64,000 nt of DNA from assembly GCA_018654255.1 (NCBI GenBank), contig JABILX010000004.1, forward strand, positions 1 through 64,000, written 5' to 3'. Numbering within the stretch: the first letter of the stretch is position 1; each line of letters opens with the position of its first letter. Positions 50,316 through 58,078 of the stretch are shown here, piece by piece. A program made the translations under genes and the position numbers. This DNA is from Candidatus Peregrinibacteria bacterium (lineage in GTDB: Bacteria; Patescibacteriota; Gracilibacteria; UBA1369; LOWO2-01-FULL-3). The notes below the pieces were generated by a model, which was not told where the DNA came from, searched no databases, and worked only from the letters and a program-made list of their open reading frames with translations.

Positions 50316-53300
50316 ATGAAATTAATGAAAAAATTGATTCTGTTGACGTGCGTATTGAGCATTTTGCCTCTTTATTCACTCGCAGCAAATCCGACAACTC
50401 TCGATCAAGTAGCTTTCGCTGCAGAAGACGATTACGAATTCTGTTTTGAACTACCAGAGGATGTAGATTGTAATCCAGATGAGATCTCTTTTCGAAAATA
50501 TCAAGGAGAATTGGTCTCAATTGATCCAACAAACTATGATGACTCCCTAACTCGAACCAAAAGCGTGCGAGAATTCATCGCAAAAATTGTGAATTACGCT
50601 TTGTCATTCCTAGGAATGATAGCAGTTTTATTGATCATATACGCAGGATTCATGTATCTGACAGCCGGAGGTGAAACTGAAAAAACAGACAAAGCAAAAA
50701 AGACGATAGGATTCACCGTAATAGGGCTTTTACTTATTTTGGGATCATATGCAATTGTAAACACAATACTCACCGGGCCATTCGACGGAGACGAAGTCAT
50801 CCAAGGAGAGGTCCAAGGTTGGGCAGCAACAGGATTCAACGCAAATACACAATCGATACTTGAAGCAAATCAAAACATTTTGGAAGGATATGTTTTCTTC
50901 TATGAATCTTTTGAAACAATAAAAACTCTAAAGAGCGAATCAGAAAAATCAAGCTTCCAAGCTGTTAATATTCCAAAACCTTTAGCACTTCAATATCTTT
51001 CAAACGTAAGAGCAAAAATTCAAAATCTCAAATACAAAACATCTCCGTTCTCACAGGCGAATAACAAAATGAATAATATTTTGAGAGCATTGAACAATAA
51101 GATTGATGAGTACGACAATTCTGTGGAGATTTTGGATTTCAGCAACACAATAGCAAGTTTGTTTGCAGGAAGCGGAGAAATGTCATTACCACAATTGCTT
51201 GATTTGATTGTAGTAGATTTTGCAGGCGACGAAAGTCAGTTTACAGGATCATTTGCAGATCTAAATTGTCCGCTTGATCAATTTGGTTCTAACACCCCAA
51301 GTGGCAGTGAACCTTTGGTGAGAGGAATATTAGGTGAAAACGCATGTGCATTAAAGGAGGTCTATGAAGAAGTGAGATTTCTCGAATTAAAAGATACAGG
51401 AATCCCAAATATATATGACAATATCAGCTCTAAATTAGCGGAACTCTCGGGCACAGTATACGATTCGTCCTTCAATATACAGGGAGACTCAGTTCGTGTG
51501 AGCCAGGCTCTCAAAGAACTATTATTCTCAATTGACGATTTGGTGCAGGCTCTAAAAAACGTTGAATTTGTTCAAGCAAAACTTGTAGCAAATAAAGTTG
51601 AAGGACCAGCACCACTTATAGTTAGATTCGATACTTTAGACTCTGTTGACCCATCGGGAGGCAGCATAGTAAGTGACAATATCGAATGGGATTTGCTAGG
51701 GAATGGTTATGACAACGATCCTAACGGTAGCGATTTTGAAGGATGTTATAAAACAGGATACAACCCAAGCGTTGATGACCCAGATTGGCAAAAATATACG
51801 AATTTCTGTGTATATAGAAATCCAGGCTTATACAGAGCATCAGTCAAGATTGAATCTTCTGATCCAGACAAATATGGAGCAGGTGAAAGTAAAATAGACA
51901 TCAAAGTGTTGCCACCTGAGCTTCAGTTGGTTGTAAATGTGAACGGTGACTACGTAAGCAATTATGCAAATGGATTTGAAATAAAATCAAAGAGCATAAT
52001 TTCATTTACAGAAAACGAGCCGATAATTTTTGATGCCAATGAAACAAATAGTGTGCCGGGACAAGATGTAAGTGGATATATCACAAAATATTCCTGGGAT
52101 TTAGGTGATGGTAATATATTAGAAGGAGAAGGGCCACATCCACAATACAACTATGAATCAGAGGGATTATATACCGTAAAATTGGACGTAGAAGCAGCCG
52201 ACGGCAAATCTGCTACGAAAATATTTAAAATCGCGATTGGTTCGCCAGCAGCAAGGATTAATGTACAACCAGAAGGAAAGAAATACCTCGGGCAATCTAT
52301 TACATTTGATGGCTCTGCATCAACCAGTGATGCAGGCGAAATAACAAGTTATATTTGGGCAATTGGGGAAGATGATCAATGTTCTAATCCAATCGATATA
52401 GATGCGTCAAGTAAGGATAAGATTTTTTACCACGAATTTGAAACTTCTGGAGAATATTACGTTTGTCTTGAGGTAGTTGACGCAACCTCGGAAAAATCTG
52501 AGAAAATTTCGGAATTTATAGATATAGATTCTCAACCTCCAGTAGCACTCTTTGACTTTGAAATTGAAGATCCAAAAGACCCATCTCTTGTAACATTTGA
52601 CGCATCAAAATCATATGATCCGGATGGGGAGCAGGACTTGCTTTTATTTGATTGGAAAGTTAAAGGTGAAGATGAACCAGGACTTATTGATTACATGGAA
52701 GCAGAAGATCCGTCGATAGAACCAATAGAGCAAGAAATTTTATTTAGTAAAAAAGGTGACTATGAAGTGACTCTAACGGTTACAGAGAATGGTGATACAG
52801 AAAACATAAGTATACTCACCAAAACAGTCACAATCACAAACACCCTCGACATCTCTTGGGGAGAAGATCTCGAATCAACAGGCACACTCGACGAAGGTGA
52901 GGTTGAAATGGAATTCGAATTTGAAAGCGATGAAGCGGTTGGATATGAAATTGATTTCGGAGACGGAGAAACAGAAACAGGCATAATGGACGGAGGTACA
53001 GCGACAACAAAGCATGTGTACACACAAGCAGGTAAATTCGATGTGACGGTCGAAGTATACGATGAAGAAGACAACAAAAACACACTCAAGAAAAAAGTAT
53101 TCATTGGAGGAGGAGACTCTCCTGTAGCGAGAATTATTTTCTACATAAACGGTGAAGAATACATTGACTACGAAGAGCCGGTTGTTGTTAGTCGGGCAGA
53201 CATGATTACATTCAGTGCAGCAGAATCAAAAAATACAGACGGGTCAAGCGACAGCTTGAAGTATCAATGGGATTTCGGAGACACAAAAAAGAGTTCGAAA

Positions 53301-54884
53301 GTCCAAGCAATGCACAAGTACGGAGAACTAAGTCCAAAAACACCAGGCTATTACACAGTCACATTAAAAGTATATGACGAAGATGATCAAGAACTCACAG
53401 ACCAAACAAGCTTAAAAATAGATGTAGCTCCAATCGCACCAAAATTTTCTTCACTTCAAGCTCTACCACAAGCAGGCCAAAACTTAACAACACCAGTTGT
53501 AATAAATATGGCATTGTTCGGGGCGGTAGATGAGGACGGGAAAATCACACAATACAAATGGTGGTATTTCAACGAAGAAGATCCAGAGGAAATACTCGGC
53601 CTCCAAATCACAGACGCACCATACGCGATCCTAACAATAGGAACAATGGGTGAAGAAGGTGATGACGTAACCTATGGATTTGGAGTGGAGGTAACAGACG
53701 ACGACAACCAAAAAGTATCATCAGAAGATGAGCTTGAACCAGAACAGATTCCAACCCTTGAAGTAACAAACGGAGCAAACGCAGCTCCAACTGCAAAATT
53801 CAACGTCGACAGAACCTCAGTAATAGTAGGTGAAACGGTAAACTTCTCATCTGCTTCAATAGATCCAGATGGAGATATCGTTGAATACGTATGGGACTTT
53901 GAAGGAAATGGATTCTTTGATGACGAACCTACTGCAAACTCAACAGTCTCACACGTTTTCGAAAAGAAAAACCTTAATGGATATAAAGCAAAATTAAAAG
54001 TAATCGATGACAAATTTGGAGAAGCAGTTTCTCCAACAGTAACAGTATATGTTGATTCAAATGCACAGGCTCCAGTAGCAGCTTTCAAAGCTGAAGCTAT
54101 CGGAGGCAAAATTGTAGAATTTACAAACAACTCAACAGCAGACACAGAATTAGGTGTTGAGATAGAAGAATACATTTGGGATTTTGACACAAATTCTCAA
54201 TTCATAACTTCAGACTCAAATGGAGATGGAGTGAAAGACAACGACGAAGATAACAACGAGGTGAATCCAGTTTTTGAATACGATGAGTTTGGAACTTATG
54301 AAGTTAAACTCACAGTCGTGGACACTCACGGCAACGAGAGTTCAGTAATAAATACAGTCTCAGTCTCAGCGCCCGCTACTGCGACTCCAGGAACTCCAAC
54401 GTCAGGCCAAGGAAGCATAATCCCTGGTAATCCAATCACAACAAATCCAGATATCAACATGAATGATACTCAAGGAACTGTCGTGCCATCAGAAGGAGGA
54501 GATCCAAACAACAACTTTGGTCTAGATACAGAACCAGGAGCCTCACAACCAAACGGAACAGTTGTGGATTTGACTCCAGTTCTAGCATCAATTCCAGCTC
54601 CTGAAATTGACGGAGTAGTCAGATTAAATGGGACAGCAGGTTCAGTAACATTCGATTTTTCAAATTCAATAGGAGACATCGCATACTATATTTTTGATAA
54701 AAACATCTATTTTGATACAAACCAAAATTCGATCCCGAACGACGACGAAGACTTTAAAACAAGTCTTCCTGGAATTTGGACAACTAATTTTGAGAAGGTT
54801 TGGGGAAAAACTGTGGTAAAATTAACTTTAGTTGATATTTATGGCAATAAAAAATCAACCGTACAAGAAATCCAATTTAAATAA
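50316..54884 (+). CDS. Giant pilin-hairpin / PKD-repeat fusion protein (1522 aa)
   Basis: 1522 aa. Signal peptide MKLMKKLILLTCVLSILPLYSLA. Residues ~85-150 are one pilin-like hairpin (LLIIYAGFMYLTAGGETEKTDKA...). A helical segment spans ~165-390. From ~430 to the end are about ten PKD-like beta modules with the WDFGDG-type turn (YSWDLGDGNILEG, YEIDFGDGETETG, YQWDFGDTKKSS, YVWDFEGNGFFDD, YIWDFDTNSQF) and DxDGD calcium-type loops. PKD modules form long extracellular stalks. The fusion implies that the hairpin membrane assembly carries a very long external fibre or stalk. The ATG follows AAACCC at 7 nt. Third gene of the operon. Confidence 0.8.
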   Translation: MKLMKKLILLTCVLSILPLYSLAANPTTLDQVAFAAEDDYEFCFELPEDVDCNPDEISFRKYQGELVSIDPTNYDDSLTRTKSVREFIAKIVNYALSFLGMIAVLLIIYAGFMYLTAGGETEKTDKAKKTIGFTVIGLLLILGSYAIVNTILTGPFDGDEVIQGEVQGWAATGFNANTQSILEANQNILEGYVFFYESFETIKTLKSESEKSSFQAVNIPKPLALQYLSNVRAKIQNLKYKTSPFSQANNKMNNILRALNNKIDEYDNSVEILDFSNTIASLFAGSGEMSLPQLLDLIVVDFAGDESQFTGSFADLNCPLDQFGSNTPSGSEPLVRGILGENACALKEVYEEVRFLELKDTGIPNIYDNISSKLAELSGTVYDSSFNIQGDSVRVSQALKELLFSIDDLVQALKNVEFVQAKLVANKVEGPAPLIVRFDTLDSVDPSGGSIVSDNIEWDLLGNGYDNDPNGSDFEGCYKTGYNPSVDDPDWQKYTNFCVYRNPGLYRASVKIESSDPDKYGAGESKIDIKVLPPELQLVVNVNGDYVSNYANGFEIKSKSIISFTENEPIIFDANETNSVPGQDVSGYITKYSWDLGDGNILEGEGPHPQYNYESEGLYTVKLDVEAADGKSATKIFKIAIGSPAARINVQPEGKKYLGQSITFDGSASTSDAGEITSYIWAIGEDDQCSNPIDIDASSKDKIFYHEFETSGEYYVCLEVVDATSEKSEKISEFIDIDSQPPVALFDFEIEDPKDPSLVTFDASKSYDPDGEQDLLLFDWKVKGEDEPGLIDYMEAEDPSIEPIEQEILFSKKGDYEVTLTVTENGDTENISILTKTVTITNTLDISWGEDLESTGTLDEGEVEMEFEFESDEAVGYEIDFGDGETETGIMDGGTATTKHVYTQAGKFDVTVEVYDEEDNKNTLKKKVFIGGGDSPVARIIFYINGEEYIDYEEPVVVSRADMITFSAAESKNTDGSSDSLKYQWDFGDTKKSSKVQAMHKYGELSPKTPGYYTVTLKVYDEDDQELTDQTSLKIDVAPIAPKFSSLQALPQAGQNLTTPVVINMALFGAVDEDGKITQYKWWYFNEEDPEEILGLQITDAPYAILTIGTMGEEGDDVTYGFGVEVTDDDNQKVSSEDELEPEQIPTLEVTNGANAAPTAKFNVDRTSVIVGETVNFSSASIDPDGDIVEYVWDFEGNGFFDDEPTANSTVSHVFEKKNLNGYKAKLKVIDDKFGEAVSPTVTVYVDSNAQAPVAAFKAEAIGGKIVEFTNNSTADTELGVEIEEYIWDFDTNSQFITSDSNGDGVKDNDEDNNEVNPVFEYDEFGTYEVKLTVVDTHGNESSVINTVSVSAPATATPGTPTSGQGSIIPGNPITTNPDINMNDTQGTVVPSEGGDPNNNFGLDTEPGASQPNGTVVDLTPVLASIPAPEIDGVVRLNGTAGSVTFDFSNSIGDIAYYIFDKNIYFDTNQNSIPNDDEDFKTSLPGIWTTNFEKVWGKTVVKLTLVDIYGNKKSTVQEIQFK

Positions 54885-54900
54885 TTAACTTAAATAAAAG

Positions 54901-57027
54901 ATGACATCAGATAACGAAAATCCAAAAATGACATTGGGAGTAAATCCCGAAAACAAACCGCCTTTGACAGATCCAACCAAACAAAAAAAGAAAGGAAAAC
55001 CTTTTCTAATGATAGGTTTGGTTTTTGCTGGAATTGTGGTTTTGTACCTCGCCTTTGCGTTTATAACAATAGCAATGGCAAAAGAAAATCAAGATTTTGC
55101 TCTGACAAAAATGTTCGGAATGCCAGCTGCAACTTTCTTGAACGGACTTGTTACAGGAGTGCATATAGTGATGTTAATCATTACATTGGCAGTCCTAGTT
55201 ATGCTTTCAATCCCACTTTTCAAAATGCTTCTCGCAAAAAAAGCAGAGGTTGAAAAGAAGAAAAAAGCAAAAAAGAAAGTTATCATAACAGGAATAGTTT
55301 TATTTCTATTATTGGTATGCTGGATCGCAGCATTTGTTTATTTGGAAACCAGAAGGGAAGTGTTGAAGATAAATGTGGAAAACCCACCAATTCTTACAAC
55401 TCCAGAACAAACTCTGCAATTAACAGCGCCAATTACGATCAAATTTGACGCAACATACGCACCCATTAATTCTGCTCAATATCAAGTTCTTTCATATGAT
55501 TGGGATTTCGGCGATGGTGAATACGGGACAAGCAAGATTGTAACAAACGAGTACAAAAAGAAAGGTAGATTCGATGTTATTTTGGAAATAACAAAACGAA
55601 ACAAATTAACAGGAGAAGAGACAAAGGACACATACACAAAAACAATAACAATCGAAAACCAAGAGCTAACAGCGACTTTCAAAGCTGATCCTCAAGCAGG
55701 AGAAGCTCCATTGATCGTAAAATTCGATGCATCTGACTCTGTAGACCCAGACGGAATGATCGATACATACGAATGGGATGTCGATGGAGATGGTGAATTT
55801 GAAGACGAATTTGAAGGAGAAGTAGAGATAGAATATGAATATACGAAAATAGGAAGTTATGAAGTAATGCTTCGAGTTACATCACTATCAGGAGACTACA
55901 ACACAACAACAAAGCAAATAGTGGTAGGAGTGACAGAAACACCAGAAGCAGTTATTGAAATAGAAGGAGAGCCTGAAACTTTTGAAAAAGGAGTCTCTTA
56001 TGTATTCAGAGCAGAAAACTCAACCTCTCCAAATGGAGATATAGAGGAGTACGAATGGGATTTCGGTGACGGAAGTGCAAAAGAGGATACAAAAACAGTA
56101 AGTCATAAATTCACAAGCGAAGGAGTCTTCGAAGTCATCCTGACTGTAATAGACGAAGATGACAAAGAAGGAGAGACGATTCTGGAAGTTGTTATCGGAG
56201 ATAAACCAGGAGTTCCAGTAGCAAAAATCAAAACAACACCAATTATCGAAGAAGAAGCACTAGCTATCGAAGGAGAACTGCCATTAACAATACAATTCGA
56301 TGGAAGCGATTCAACAGACTTTGATGACAATATCGTTGAGTATGAATGGGACTTCAATGACGACGGAACCACAGACGAATACGGCAAAAAAGTCAGCCAC
56401 ACATTTCAGACAGAAGGAACTTATACAGTAAAATTAACAGTAGTAGACGCAGACGATAATTACGCTAATGATTCGATCGGAGTAAAAGTTCTTCCACAAG
56501 GAATGAACGCAGTCTTGCAGGCAAGCCCATTGAGTGGGGAAGTGCCATTAACAGTTAATTTTGACGCTTCAAGTTCGTCTCATCCAGGAGCTGAAATATC
56601 AAGTTATCAATGGAACTTTGGAGACGGAACAAACCCAATCCTAGGTTCTGCAAAAATAAACCACAAATACACATCAATTGGTGAATACACAGCTACAGTA
56701 ACAGTTATAGGAACAGACAACGCAAAAAATACCGATGAAGTTCACATAGTAGTTCGAGCAATTCAGGTAAATTCTTGTTTCGAAGCAACTCCAACAAGCG
56801 GAGAAGCTCCACTAACAGTCACATTTGATCCAGACTGTAGTTCAGGAACAATCACAAGTTATGACTGGAATTTTGGAGACGGAGAAAGCTCAACAGAAGT
56901 TAAGCCATCTCACACATTCGAAAATCCAGGAATTTATCCAGTTACATTAGAGGTTCTCGATAACAACAGTACAGTATCAAATACATTTGTGAACGTAGAA
57001 GTTACAGCTCCAGAAGTAGCTGAATAG
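54901..57027 (+). CDS. Three-helix membrane protein with six PKD domains
   Basis: 708 aa. A cytoplasmic Pro/Lys-rich start is followed by membrane helices at ~35-60 (FLMIGLVFAGIVVLYLAFAF), ~80-110 and ~123-147. Six PKD domains then occupy ~165-705, with textbook turns (YDWDFGDGEYG, YEWDVDGDGEF, YEWDFGDGSAK, YEWDFNDDGTT, YQWNFGDGTNP, YDWNFGDGESS). The topology puts the PKD stalk outside. Several modules are nearly consensus (APLIVKFDASDSVDPDG), pointing to recent duplication. It begins 16 nt after the 1522-aa gene. Confidence 0.85.
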   Translation: MTSDNENPKMTLGVNPENKPPLTDPTKQKKKGKPFLMIGLVFAGIVVLYLAFAFITIAMAKENQDFALTKMFGMPAATFLNGLVTGVHIVMLIITLAVLVMLSIPLFKMLLAKKAEVEKKKKAKKKVIITGIVLFLLLVCWIAAFVYLETRREVLKINVENPPILTTPEQTLQLTAPITIKFDATYAPINSAQYQVLSYDWDFGDGEYGTSKIVTNEYKKKGRFDVILEITKRNKLTGEETKDTYTKTITIENQELTATFKADPQAGEAPLIVKFDASDSVDPDGMIDTYEWDVDGDGEFEDEFEGEVEIEYEYTKIGSYEVMLRVTSLSGDYNTTTKQIVVGVTETPEAVIEIEGEPETFEKGVSYVFRAENSTSPNGDIEEYEWDFGDGSAKEDTKTVSHKFTSEGVFEVILTVIDEDDKEGETILEVVIGDKPGVPVAKIKTTPIIEEEALAIEGELPLTIQFDGSDSTDFDDNIVEYEWDFNDDGTTDEYGKKVSHTFQTEGTYTVKLTVVDADDNYANDSIGVKVLPQGMNAVLQASPLSGEVPLTVNFDASSSSHPGAEISSYQWNFGDGTNPILGSAKINHKYTSIGEYTATVTVIGTDNAKNTDEVHIVVRAIQVNSCFEATPTSGEAPLTVTFDPDCSSGTITSYDWNFGDGESSTEVKPSHTFENPGIYPVTLEVLDNNSTVSNTFVNVEVTAPEVAE

Positions 57028-57127
57028 CGCGCCCCGCGTCGATAAAATCTCAGCGTCAAAACGCAAAAAGCGCCCGACGCGCACAACGCCCGACGCGCCT
57101 GACGCTCAAAAAAACAAAAACAAAAAA
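57028..57127. repeat. GC-rich micro-repeat spacer
   Basis: The spacer contains CGCCCGACGCGC twice (about 57073 and 57087) with related GACGC and CAGCGTC units. Arms such as GCGTC/GACGC could fold. No T run and no coding signal are present. It is unusual for this AT-rich genome. Confidence 0.4.
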
Positions 57128-58051
57128 ATGGAAATGGAAAAGTTCAAAAAAATCTCAATTGCTTTAATGTCTGCAGTTCTAACTGTATGGTTCTGCGGCA
57201 TTCTCGAAGGGATTAGCGTTTTTGCCGAGGAAAGCGGAACGGCGGACATGCAAATAGAAGTGACAATTACTCCAGACGGATTGCTAGAAATGAACACAGA
57301 AATCACCTTCCATATAGATATAGTTGGAGAAGGAACGACTCCTTTTGACTACGAGATTGAATACGGAGATGAAATTACAGAAAGCCACACAACAAGCGCG
57401 CTCTCATACGAATTCAAACACACATACGATGCTGCAGGCACATACACGGTCACGGCGCTTGCGATGGACGATGAGTCCGAATGGGGAGTAGTAGAATTTG
57501 AATATGAAGTTGCGGAAGAAGCCCCAACACAATGCGGGGATCTTCTCGATAACGATGGTGATGGACTCGAAGATTATCCATACGATCCAGGTTGTACTTC
57601 AATAGACGACAATAATGAATACAATACGCCAGTCGACGATCCAAATGATGGATCAGGAGACTCAGGAGATACAGGCGATGATCCAGCGGATGATGGTGGG
57701 GATGATGACGGAAACGACGACGGAGGACTGCAATTTTATCAAGACCTAGATAGTTTCTTTGACGATCAAAATGGTACAGGCCAAAGCGGAAGCGACACGT
57801 CAGGAAGCAACACAACAGGTAGTAATAACTCTGGAAGTAGCTTATCTGGAACCACTCTTGGCAATACAACTAACACCTTAAATCAAGGAACTTTGGGGCA
57901 AACGCCTGATTCTCAGGCCCAAGCACAGGCTACTTTAGCCCTCCAAAACGCAACCACGGGCCAATCAGCAGGAACAGGCCCAGAAGCACTAATTTACCTG
58001 GTTTTCCCAGGTTTAGCATTAGCGATTAACAGGTTCAGAGGTCTTGAATAG
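57128..58051 (+). CDS. Surface protein with PKD-like domain and SAGTGP sorting-like tail
   Basis: 307 aa. Signal segment FKKISIALMSAVLTVWFCGILEGISVFA. Residues ~35-130 form a PKD-like domain (EIEYGDEITESHTTSALSYEFKHTYDAAGTYTV). CGDLLDNDGDGLEDYPYDPGC is the Ca-binding-like Cys/Asp motif common in surface proteins. An Asp/Gly then Ser/Gly/Thr-rich spacer follows. The tail TTGQSAGTGPEALIYLVFPGLALAINRFRGLE has the LPXTG-like plan: short motif, hydrophobic stretch, basic end. The same tail is in the next protein. It is probably anchored by a sortase-like enzyme not present in the window. Confidence 0.75.
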   Translation: MEMEKFKKISIALMSAVLTVWFCGILEGISVFAEESGTADMQIEVTITPDGLLEMNTEITFHIDIVGEGTTPFDYEIEYGDEITESHTTSALSYEFKHTYDAAGTYTVTALAMDDESEWGVVEFEYEVAEEAPTQCGDLLDNDGDGLEDYPYDPGCTSIDDNNEYNTPVDDPNDGSGDSGDTGDDPADDGGDDDGNDDGGLQFYQDLDSFFDDQNGTGQSGSDTSGSNTTGSNNSGSSLSGTTLGNTTNTLNQGTLGQTPDSQAQAQATLALQNATTGQSAGTGPEALIYLVFPGLALAINRFRGLE

Positions 58052-58072
58052 ACTCCTGGTTTATGGTATAAT
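58044..58072 (+). promoter_or_regulatory. Internal promoter giving a leaderless mRNA
   Basis: TTGAAT (58044-58049), a 17-nt spacer, TATAAT (58067-58072). The expected start falls on the ATG at 58079, so the transcript would begin with the start codon. Confidence 0.5.
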
Positions 58073-58078
58073 TTAATG

